DNA of 64,000 bases, from assembly GCA_030770425.1 (NCBI GenBank), contig JASJFT010000169.1, positions 38,381-102,380 of the forward strand. The letters run 5' to 3'. Made by a program: the position numbers and the translations under genes. Shown here piece by piece: positions 55,898 to 64,000 of this stretch. Under the pieces are notes generated by a model. It did no database searches, had not been told where the DNA came from, and worked only from the letters and a program-made list of their open reading frames with translations. Position 1 is the stretch's first letter. Every line of letters begins with the position of its first letter. Source of the stretch: Darksidea phi. Lineage: Eukaryota; Ascomycota; Dothideomycetes; Pleosporales; Lentitheciaceae.

Positions 55898-56610
55898 GTG
55901 CAAACATCCAAGGTCTGGCGTAATGGGCCATCCGGACATTTCACGCTAATACATTTGCAGATCTCTGCGTGTCCACATGAGTTTGTGTTTGAACAAGTTT
56001 TCGGTTTCAAATCCTTGACGCTGATGAGCACTGGCGGGCTTTTCAGGTCGCGAAACCCCCGAGATATTAGCCCAGTGACACACGACTCGGATGACAGAAC
56101 GTCAATTCTCGATCGGGGATCATGGACGATATTGGATGAGCAGTTCTGGAATAAGAACTTATTGGACGGTCCCATATACAGGCGCGGATGGGTATTTCAA
56201 GGTGAGCGAGAACCTACCATTAGCGACCTATAGTGCAAAGATGGACGGAGCAGACCAGTTTCAAGAACGAATGTTCTCCGCGCGGCTTCTCCATTTCACC
56301 AAGTTGCAGATATTCTGGGACTGCGGCCCTCTCAGCGCGTGTGAGATCCATCCTCACCGTATTCCATTTAGCTTAGACCAGCACGCATCGATGGATCGCC
56401 ACCGGCGTGGTCGCCTTCAGGAAACAACCCCAGCTCACAACACTCAAAGATCCAAATGATGACTCTTTGGAACTGTTCTGGAAAAAAGCGGTGCTCAATA
56501 ACACCTCATGCAACCTGACCAGTCAACAAGACAAAACAGTGGCCATATGGAGTATAGCAAAGCTGGCGCGAACAACTAGCATAGAAATTGGTCCAACGGA
56601 ATGCAAATAG
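55898..56610 (+). pseudogene. HET-domain gene fragment
   Basis: Open plus-strand segments carry the second half of a HET domain only: RGSWTILDEQFWNKNLLDGP, YRRGWVFQ, then after an intron with GTGAGC donor and TTTCAAG acceptor (about 56201-56264), ERMFSARLLHFTKLQIFWDC and LSACEIHP. A further block at 56407-56610 reads TSQQDKTVAIWSIAKLART, the family's later helix. The N-terminal SHTW/WID motifs are absent upstream. It is therefore a 5'-truncated relic, separate from the neighbouring HET locus because the order of motifs repeats. An antisense Cys-rich frame at 55777-56175 overlaps it. Confidence 0.6.
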
Positions 56611-57384
56611 TAGACTGAAAGAGCTGCAAGGTTATTACCCGAGCAGGTCGTTGGCTTCTGTCACTGGTCCGAACATCCTGCAGGATCGACTTGTGAATGA
56701 TAAGTGCTATATTGTACAAAATCGCAAGAGTAAGAATCTTGAGTTCGCATCAGGGAGCAGACAGAGGAAAGCGCAAGAGATAGGGAGACGGGATTTATAG
56801 AATCAGGGTCTTTGGATATGAATGGGTATACTGGGGTCGTATAGTTTCCGAATACAAAGAGCGACAGCAGGAAAGACCCCAGCAGCTCCAATGTTGCGAC
56901 CCTCAGACACTGGAGGTTAACAAGCGCACTGCAGCTTGAAGACATTGATGGGAATGTTAGAGAAAAGAGAAAAGTCTGTTGGGTCGGAGCAACGGTTTCA
57001 ACGGTTTGGGGCATTTCTGTTCAAAAACATGCCTGGGAATGTGTGGAGAAGGATTGCGGAGAACGGTCGATCAAAATTCTGGTTGGATTAAAGAAGCGAT
57101 GTGGTTTGCGCGCGGCGAGGCCTTGCATAGCGTAATGCTAGTGTCATCATCTCACTGAGCGGTATTCGTCCGTGTTCGTAAGGGCGCATGATCTTAAATA
57201 TACAAGTTGTTGCCGGTGGCACAGCCCGCACTATACCCTAATCAGCTAGTTCACCAGCAGCCGGCTTATCGCACGCAGTTATATACCTTGGATAGAGGCC
57301 TTACTTTGCACTTCCCCATCTCCCCAAAGTTGGGCATTCTCAACTTATTTTATCTGCGTTTGGACCTCCACCAACGCTTCTAAC
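56611..57384. other. Intergenic, nothing firm
   Basis: A 117-codon minus-strand frame (56661-57014) starts with ATG but has no motif. The rest is presumed upstream sequence of the SDR gene. Confidence 0.3.
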
Positions 57385-58440
57385 ATGATGGGTACACTTC
57401 TCCTTACGGGCGCAAACAGCTCCCTTGGCCTCCCGGCGGTCGAACATCTTCTCACGCAATACCCCTCCCACACCGCCATTTTCACAGTCCGGAATCTCTC
57501 ATCTGATGATCCCAACACTGCGAAACTCCGTGCTATCGTCGCAAAATATCCCAACGCAAAGGCTACGATCCGCAAGCTAGATCTATCCTCGCTCGCAGAA
57601 GTGCGTACATTCACGATACAGCTTCAAGAACAAGTCGCAAAAGGCGAAATTCCAAGACTTGTGGCAATCGTGTGCAATGCGATGAGCTGGTCGCTGGGGG
57701 ACGGAGCAAAGTACTCTAGGGACGGGTTGGAACTTTCGATGGCGGTGAACCACTTATCCCATTTGAGCCTAGTGCTTCGCCTTCTGGAATCGGTGGATAC
57801 CCAGAATGGCCGTATTATTTTCTTGTCTAGCAACACGCATTATCCCGGGAAAGCAGGATTTGAAGTTTATCCCCCGGCGATTCCGCAAGATCTCAATGAG
57901 TGGGTGCATCCAAAGGAGGATCAGACAGGCGAGGGGGCCGGCAGAGGATTCTACAGATACGGAGTTAGCAAACTGGCGATTGTCATGGGAATGTATGCAT
58001 TGGATCGACGGCTGAAGAGGGTAAGCTTATCCAAAGACTTCGACGATATGGTGCTGCGACGACGGCTGACTTGTGTGAAGACCAAAGGCTTAGAAAACAT
58101 TCGCACTTTGGCTATCGATCCAGGTGGGTTGCTCGACTCGCGTGCCTTCGCGCAGAGCGACGTTCCTGTTTCATGGAAAGCCATGGTCTTTGTCGTAAAC
58201 CAGCTGCAGCCTCTCCTGCGCTTCCTTAATCCGGACTTAAATAGAAGCGCAAGTGCGGCGAAGGATGTCATTGACATGGCAGTCAGTGAGGAGCTGAAGG
58301 GGATGGAGGGACATTTTGTAAGAAAGGTAGAGACGTTAAGTTCGCCCGATAGCAGGATCGAAGGGGAACAGGAACGGGTGTGGCAGTGGAGTTTGGAGTC
58401 GTGTGGCGTAGGAGAGACAGACACGATATTGAGCTTGTGA
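57385..58440 (+). CDS. Short-chain dehydrogenase/reductase, two exons
   Basis: NAD(P)-dependent oxidoreductase with a Rossmann fold; substrate unknown. The frame is open for 351 codons, but a 60-nt in-frame intron (58021-58080, GTAAGC donor, GCTGAC branch, GAAG acceptor) very likely interrupts it, giving exons 57385-58020 and 58081-58440 and 331 aa. Splicing joins ALDRRLKR to TKGLENIRTLAIDPGG, removing a stretch atypical of the family. Cofactor motif TGANSSLG is at 8-15, the NHLSHL core at about 127-132, catalytic Ser near 148 (FLSSNTHYPG), and YGVSK with Tyr192 and Lys196. The long insert after the Ser resembles fungal 3-keto-steroid-reductase-like SDRs. Two consecutive ATGs begin the gene. 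Confidence 0.88.
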   Translation: MMGTLLLTGANSSLGLPAVEHLLTQYPSHTAIFTVRNLSSDDPNTAKLRAIVAKYPNAKATIRKLDLSSLAEVRTFTIQLQEQVAKGEIPRLVAIVCNAMSWSLGDGAKYSRDGLELSMAVNHLSHLSLVLRLLESVDTQNGRIIFLSSNTHYPGKAGFEVYPPAIPQDLNEWVHPKEDQTGEGAGRGFYRYGVSKLAIVMGMYALDRRLKRVSLSKDFDDMVLRRRLTCVKTKGLENIRTLAIDPGGLLDSRAFAQSDVPVSWKAMVFVVNQLQPLLRFLNPDLNRSASAAKDVIDMAVSEELKGMEGHFVRKVETLSSPDSRIEGEQERVWQWSLESCGVGETDTILSL

Positions 58441-59511
58441 GGGAGTTGGACCTCTTCTTTTTGGCCTGACATCCTTTAGTACGGTTGTCTTGAAGATATC
58501 ATTGTAGTGGTTAAAGTGGGGGTGGTATCGAAAAGCACGCAGTTACTAAAAGAAGAGAACAAGAAGCAGAATCATAAGGCGCAAGGAAAGCGTGCATCTG
58601 CATCTGATGCGCTGCGACTGGATTCAGTGCTTGCTTCCTAATTTCGAACTAAGCAGTGAGGCGGTCGGCCCTCCCCGGTCCTCCTGTTTCCGGCGGGCCG
58701 ATATGGTAACACCGTTTCCCCTCCCTGCCAATTCACTCCTCCACTCACCGCTTCAGCTGAGCTTCCGCCCCTAGTCAACAAACTTTAAAGATCGGGAGGC
58801 ACAGCCCAGGCCCCGCCCGATGTAGCGCCATCCTCAGCTTCAGCCACAGTGCTGACGACACGCGCTGCGCGATAACATCACACTCCGCTCGCCCATCCAC
58901 TCAAAAGCCGCCACAGTGGCGCACGACGCTCGATCTGGAACGCCCATTGTAGTAAACCTTGATTATACATTCCCTGCCAAGAGGTTTTCCAAAGCTTGGC
59001 GAAGCTTCTTCCTTGTTTTTGTGCGGCATTTTCGAGCTGAGAAAGCTTGGTATAGCTTAGCGCTGAGCATGCATCCCTGTCAGCATGCAGCGTCGGACGC
59101 GCTTGGGAGTGAGTCGTTTACGCAATTGGTCGATTGGATCTGAATTGCCCGGTGAGGAGGGTGGGAATGCTGGCTTAATTGCAGGGAGCATTGACTGATC
59201 AGATGACGGGAGCTTACGCACGTCGATTGAGTGGTTTTCAGCGGCTGCCCCTATTGTAGATGCTATCTCCAGCTGCCGTAGATATAAAAGATGGGCCATC
59301 GCCTCCCTGACAGCTGCATACTTCAGCAATTCAGCACTTTATCCCTCAGCGATACTGCCTACACAGTAGAACGACTGCCCCTCATCAACAACCACAGTTC
59401 TCGTTAATATTCGACTCTCGATCCATACCCAGTAAGCCGCACCAAAGCTTAGAGTCGGATAGTACCCAGCTGAACACTCCACAGGCCGACCTTTCTACGA
59501 CTACCATCAAG
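58441..59511. promoter_or_regulatory. Gene-poor upstream region with TATA box
   Basis: No supported gene. A TATAAAAG word at about 59283-59290 lies some 220 bp upstream of the Cys-rich ORF at 59512 and is followed by a leader rich in short A/C stretches, consistent with a strongly transcribed small gene. Confidence 0.4.
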
Positions 59512-59634
59512 ATGCCTGGCAGCACTACCTCCTCCATCACGTCCATCATCAAGCCCAAGCCAATCTCAACCTCTTGCGGCGAATCATGCGACTGCTGCGG
59601 CTGCGACGAGTCTTGTTGGTGCGTGGTCATGTAA
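59512..59634 (+). CDS. Metallothionein-like Cys-rich mini-protein, 40 aa
   Basis: ATG 59512 in good context (CATCAAGATGCC) opens a 40-codon frame ending TAA 59632-59634. The first 21 residues are Ser/Thr/Lys-rich. The C-terminal half is CGESCDCCGCDESCWC, with seven cysteines at 22, 26, 28, 29, 31, 35 and 37 in C-x3-C-x-C-C-x-C-x3-C-x-C order. Seven Cys is also the count in the short Neurospora-type copper metallothionein, though the spacing differs. There is no signal peptide, so a cytosolic metal-binding role is inferred. The upstream TATA box supports a real transcript. A chance Cys-rich frame in GC-rich DNA is the alternative. Confidence 0.5.
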   Translation: MPGSTTSSITSIIKPKPISTSCGESCDCCGCDESCWCVVM

Positions 59635-59865
59635 ACTCCGAATCGACAATATCGAGCCTCAACATGATACCAACACCGTTCCATCGAAGGGCATATCGAC
59701 GGACGATCCAGCGAAACGATTTTTAGCACAGCCCGAAGCAATGTTATAAATTATTCATTACTCTCCTATCTGTCTTTTCGCGATAATGCATTGTGCTAAT
59801 TCAGCCATTCTGTTTCCAAGCTCCGAGCTAATTTTAATCCAATACTGATTCAGTGTGATACGGTT

Positions 59866-60848
59866 TTAGTCGTTGCGTAGGGCTCTCCCGAAGAGCCTTG
59901 CAGCTCCACCGCGGGGTAAAACGAGCTCAGGAAGCTCAGCTGGGGGCGTTGCCATCTCGTAAGCGTATGTTGTGGTGCCGCCTTTCTCATTCTTGTGCTG
60001 TCCATTTCCGTATGCTTCAGCCGCTTTCTTCTTTTGCTTCAGCCGTTTAAGGAGAAACAGCACGCCGCCGAGGAACAACGCGATAACAACAAGCCCGCCT
60101 ACCACACCACCTGCGATTGCTGCTTTGCTCGACTTTTTTTCCTTTGGCGCGAGTGTGTCTGAACCTGACACGGCTGAGCCATCTGTAGAAGCGGGCGAAG
60201 AGAAAAGAGTTTCTGTTACAGTTGCCGGGCCGGAAGAGATGGGAAACGGAGGTGTCGGAGTTGATTTGGAGGAAGACGATGACGCCCCTTCTGGGAAGAT
60301 GTAGAATCCCCTGCTTTTGATCATGTACGGATATATAGCCGGTTCCATGACCTGCGCAATAAAGGTGAGCGCGAACTGGGGGTCGTTCGCCACTTGCACG
60401 TTGGTGAAGTTTATTTTCCAGTCAAAGCTACCCGGATCATCGAGATTTGCATCCACTATACCACCAGTCAGCTACGCGGCAATGTGAATTCGATAGATCA
60501 AAATACTTGCCAAGAATAGGCTCTGCGTTCGCGGCGGTTCTAAAAAAGCTACCCAGATCATACGCTATACCACCAGTCAGCTACGCAGCAATGTGAATTC
60601 GATAGATCAAACTACTTGCGAGGAATACGCTCTGCGTTCGCGACGCTTTTAAACGTCGTGGCCCATAGCTTATATTTCCCGCCTCCAGTGGCCGATTTGT
60701 CCCAAGCGACATTCATCGTGCTCCCAACCGTCCACTTCTCCGTAAAATCGTCCGCGTTTCCATTTGGCACCAAGAAATCGGCCCACACACTCGGTACAAC
60801 GCATAGCGCGCCGAGTACCGAAAGGAAACGTCGGACGGTAAGGCCCAT
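59866..60848 (-). CDS. Secretory single-pass membrane protein with duplicated exon-intron module
   Basis: Exon 1 is 60848-60620 (signal peptide MGLTVRRFLSVLGALCVV, then ADFLVPNGNADDF and MNVAWDKSATGGGKYKLWA). The last exon is 60455-59866 (PGSFDWKINFTNVQVANDPQ, a Ser/Thr/Pro-rich stalk, TM segment near AGGVVGGLVVIALFLGGVLF, basic cytosolic tail). Two nearly identical 55-nt GC-AG introns (60565-60619 and 60456-60510) flank a 54-nt middle exon (60511-60564) that is in frame. Products are 272 aa (exon skipped) or 290 aa (included). The architecture matches fungal cell-surface proteins with a short conserved domain, Ser-rich stalk and single TM. Ligand and function unknown. Confidence 0.75.
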
Positions 60849-62579
60849 AACTCCGGAATTTCAAGTCGTGTGAAAGCTGTTCGGCGGGTACGGCGACTGC
60901 TGTACTTTTGTATCTAGCGCATGGGAACAGGGTCGATGCGCAAGATGCTTACCACTTGGTCGTACTCATTTCAATTATCGTCTCATTTTCTAATGGTAGA
61001 GCAGGCATTGGGCTCCTTTCGTGGATGCAGACCAATGAGAAGTTGGGGATTTGCTGGATGTGGAATAGGGTGCGAGGCTTAGCCTTACGGCACAGCAAGC
61101 ATCCTTGCTCTCGCGTGAAAGTCAACGGGAACTTTTTTACACCGGGTACGTCCCCGTTTATCTGCAACACTAATCATTCTCATGACATAGATCTGTAATA
61201 GAGCTGCCGGCGGTACCTTTGGTTTGCGTGGGCTGCAGAATGGTGCCATAATTGTATTTTCTTGTTCAAAACATTGTGGTTGCGACCGCGTTCTCCTGCG
61301 GATGCTTCTGAAACATGAAACAGAATTGTTCTCAGGGGCGTTCCCACTTAAGTGCTGGTCTAACTGGTTTGGACCTTACCCGGCTTATTTCCGTTTAATT
61401 ACACGAGCGACAGGATCAACCATAGATCACACAACCGATCAAAGATCATATAACAAAATTTTATTTTGCTCGCTATTCAGGTCGTTATCAAACCGGCCCT
61501 ACTACCGCTTCCTACGACGGCGAGCCTGCTATTGCGGCTGGCAAAGAGGTGGTGACTTGGATCTATAGTTCTAATATTGAGGATAGCTAACGAAGGCATG
61601 CAATCCAAGAGGTGCTGAATAGTAGAACTTCCATTGCAATACCCCTTCTATATGCGGAACTTTGATGTCGAATGAGTAGCAGCCATCGCGTCGTCAAACT
61701 CGCGGAATAACCCAAAAAGGTGACACAAAAAGGCATTTCGTCCGAATACCTTGAAACGCAAGAAGGTTGTTGGTTGCAGTCATTGCCTGTGATTGCCTGA
61801 GGTTCACGTCACGGCATGACTGCGAGGGCAACGGCCCGAGCCTCATGAAAGAGAGCGAGCCGCATGCCGTGGGCAACGGCCAGAGCCTCATAGAGGGCGT
61901 GGCGCGTGCCGGCGGAACTTTGATATAGCCTTTCTTTTTTGCTGATACTGTATATATAGAAAATATGCATAGCCTATATGGCTAGGGCGAGCAAATTCTG
62001 AGTCTATACACATATATGGGAGATGTTACTTGAAGGTGATGCGCTAACGGTGCGCTCCAACGTGCTCTAGTTTTCGAGACATATTGGACGATAGGGCTCC
62101 TCTTATGTTGCCATAGCCGCGCGTAGGTATTGTTAGTATTAATCTGCTCTCAAGAGGGCGTTGGTTGCTTCCGCTAGCATATTGTTATTGTGGTAAGACT
62201 ATGTTGATAAAAGGGTTGCACCTGTTGATGTGTTGTAGTTTCACGTTTAGCTTTTCTAAGAGATCAATATACGTGCTGCCTGCTTGTAGGGAATCTCATA
62301 TGTTGAAAATTTCCGATCTAGTGATATTCAGGGTCTTCGCAAACTGGTTGGAGGTTGACAGCTTGGTTCCACCGTTCGGAACTTTGGTATCGCTCTCTCA
62401 GGGCTAACCAAGGTTATGAGGAACCAGAAGTCCTCATTAAGCTAAAGATTGCGAAAAGTTTGTTTTACCATGAGCGTCCATGTGTACTTAAATGACTCGC
62501 GTCTATCCCCCTCCATCGCACACAAGTACGGTGGACTAAAAGCAACAGACTACAACATACACCCAGTTGTTATCCAAAC
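60849..62579. other. Gene-poor stretch
   Basis: About 1.7 kb with no supported gene. It contains a two-copy 45-bp direct repeat at about 61826-61891 (gggcaacggcc then GAGCCTCAT) and AT-rich sequence near 61430-61460 and 61930-61970. Confidence 0.35.
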
Positions 62580-63680
62580 ATGTCCGCTGCATACGATACC
62601 ACTGAATACGTCAGCAATTACCTCTTCCTCTTCCAAGCCGACCCACCTTCGGACGAGCCAGCATGCCCAATCTGCTACGAGGAGTGGCAGCCACCCGGTC
62701 GTCTTCATCAAGAGATTGTGAGCACTGAATGCAAGCACACTTACCACCTCGAGTGTCTTAACACATGGCTCACTGGTGATAATTACACTTGCCCTAGCTG
62801 CCGGAGGGTGCTGTACGGGGACGGTGATCCAGTGGAGAGTGAAGACGGCGAATATGAAAGCGATTCGGATACGAACAGTCTATTACTGAGCGACGTTTGC
62901 CAATTTGCCGATTCATATCTCTATTTAAACGCGGCTCCAATATTCGAGAGACTTGTCATAGCAGGAATTCAGCAAATCGACCTGGCCGCTTCCACAGATC
63001 CAGATCGTTTCACGAACGCTGTGCAGCCCATCATCGAATACGTTATTCCCCGCTACAAGGAGAAATATTGTGGCCGCTTGTGGGATCCACTTCCACGCCA
63101 GCCCGTCCGTATCGATGACTCGGCACTTGAATGCCACATCCTTACGGCTATGATCAAGATCTGCAACACAACGCACCCTTGTAACTACGTCGGGGTGCCA
63201 ATTACCCCCGGTCAAGACATAGCTCTTCGTAACGTGCGTCGTGCGCGATTGCACGAAAATGCGAACAGATGGGATCCGGATGAGCGCTGGTTGGTTGAGA
63301 CGGGACTTATCCTATGCAACCTACGACTCAGCGATTTTTTCTCACGCCGTCACCGCGATGACTTGCCTGTTGGCTCCATCGTCAAGTTCCTGGATCCATA
63401 TGGCCAGTGGCAGCGCGCGGAGGGCGGAGACGATCTTCCGGCTTGCTTTGGCCGTGAGCCATGGATGAACGCAACGAATGAGTCTACGCCTGTCCGATAC
63501 CACTTCACGCAGACGATGCTTGCAACTGTTGGCTCTCTGCTTTCTGTGGAGGTGAAAGAGAAGGCCAGAACGAATACAGTAGCCCTCAAGTTTTGCAACG
63601 GCTATATGTTCGTGGCCGAGTTTCTCTACCGAACGGAGAAAATGGATAGTGAGGACTATTTTGAACCGAGCCTGTTCTAG
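62580..63680 (+). CDS. RING-H2 finger protein
   Basis: Single-exon frame from ATG 62580, 366 aa. A RING-H2 finger lies at 29-74: Cys29-x2-Cys32 (CPICYEEW), Cys51, His53, His56, Cys59 (CKHTYHLECLNTW), Cys71-x2-Cys74 (CPSC). This is the ligand order of E3 ubiquitin ligases that recruit an E2. An acidic Ser-rich linker (VESEDGEYESDSDTN) follows. The remaining 260 residues form no recognised domain and have no membrane span, giving a soluble protein of a type seen in lineage-specific fungal families. Target unknown. Confidence 0.8.
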   Translation: MSAAYDTTEYVSNYLFLFQADPPSDEPACPICYEEWQPPGRLHQEIVSTECKHTYHLECLNTWLTGDNYTCPSCRRVLYGDGDPVESEDGEYESDSDTNSLLLSDVCQFADSYLYLNAAPIFERLVIAGIQQIDLAASTDPDRFTNAVQPIIEYVIPRYKEKYCGRLWDPLPRQPVRIDDSALECHILTAMIKICNTTHPCNYVGVPITPGQDIALRNVRRARLHENANRWDPDERWLVETGLILCNLRLSDFFSRRHRDDLPVGSIVKFLDPYGQWQRAEGGDDLPACFGREPWMNATNESTPVRYHFTQTMLATVGSLLSVEVKEKARTNTVALKFCNGYMFVAEFLYRTEKMDSEDYFEPSLF

Positions 63681-64000
63681 TTAGTGGACGATGGAAGTGG
63701 TCACGGAAGTGCGATGAAAATGGGAGATTTGTTTTCAAGTACGGCTTAGCAAATGCGAAACCGGAATAATATTAAAAACGGAATCACCGCGGTGACGGGA
63801 GGGTTAGCACTCATCGTGATTATAAAAAAAAGGGACTTAGAGAAATAAGAAGTGCACATAAGACTCTTTCGTATGAATGAGAGTTTGCGCTGCAGAGTGT
63901 TAGTAGAGAAATAGTAAAAGGGATAACGTGTTCTATCACTCAGCCGCCCACATCAGTCATCCGCCCACCCAAAAACCAACCAAAAATCGGAAAAATAGCC
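63681..64000. other. Right end of window, no gene seen
   Basis: Downstream flank of the RING gene, with an A-rich run near 63823-63832 and C/A-rich sequence at the edge. Confidence 0.3.

Overview
The window reads as nuclear DNA of a filamentous ascomycete, most likely a Dothideomycete (inferred from gene content; the species cannot be named). Genes are compact and lie on both strands. Introns are mostly 44-65 nt with GTA/GTG donors, CTAAC/CTGAC-like branch sites and YAG acceptors. There is an AT-rich repeat insertion and several HET-domain genes or relics. Many genes had to be spliced by hand, so exon coordinates are given in the entries.

Layout. 1-6.6 kb: an intron-bearing tRNA candidate, a secreted or multi-pass membrane protein, and two small orphan proteins. 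6.7-24 kb is a housekeeping block: GH47 alpha-1,2-mannosidase, Mediator subunit MED20, a four-RRM Mrn1/Nrd1-type RNA-binding protein, ALG8 glucosyltransferase (six exons), an ITC1/ACF1-type ISWI partner (nine exons) and the SAGA subunit SGF73. ALG8 and GH47 act at opposite ends of N-glycan handling; MED20, ITC1 and SGF73 are all transcription or chromatin factors. 24-34 kb is accessory: a HET-domain gene, a 1.23-kb fold-back transposon-like element, a truncated orphan gene, a GNAT acetyltransferase with an in-frame stop, and a decayed gene with nonsense codons.

34.6-52.5 kb returns to conserved genes: an orphan protein, an ENT nucleoside transporter, IWR1, a four-TM protein, a 2OG-Fe(II) oxygenase divergent from an MFS exporter, a GFA-family protein, the divergent NSRP1/NFKBIL1-like pair and a secreted GH11 xylanase. 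53-57 kb holds two broken HET-domain genes. 57-64 kb has an SDR, a 40-residue metallothionein-like ORF, a single-pass surface protein with a duplicated exon-intron module, and a RING-H2 protein.

The most unusual items are the fold-back element at 28621-29847 (opposed arrays of a 23-bp repeat inside nested inverted repeats, with telomere-like TTAGGG palindromes at its ends), the duplicated GC-AG intron module at 60456-60619 that makes a potential in-frame cassette exon, the metallothionein-like ORF, and the open frame that continues 52 codons past the SGF73 stop. All calls come from reading the sequence; no database search was possible.
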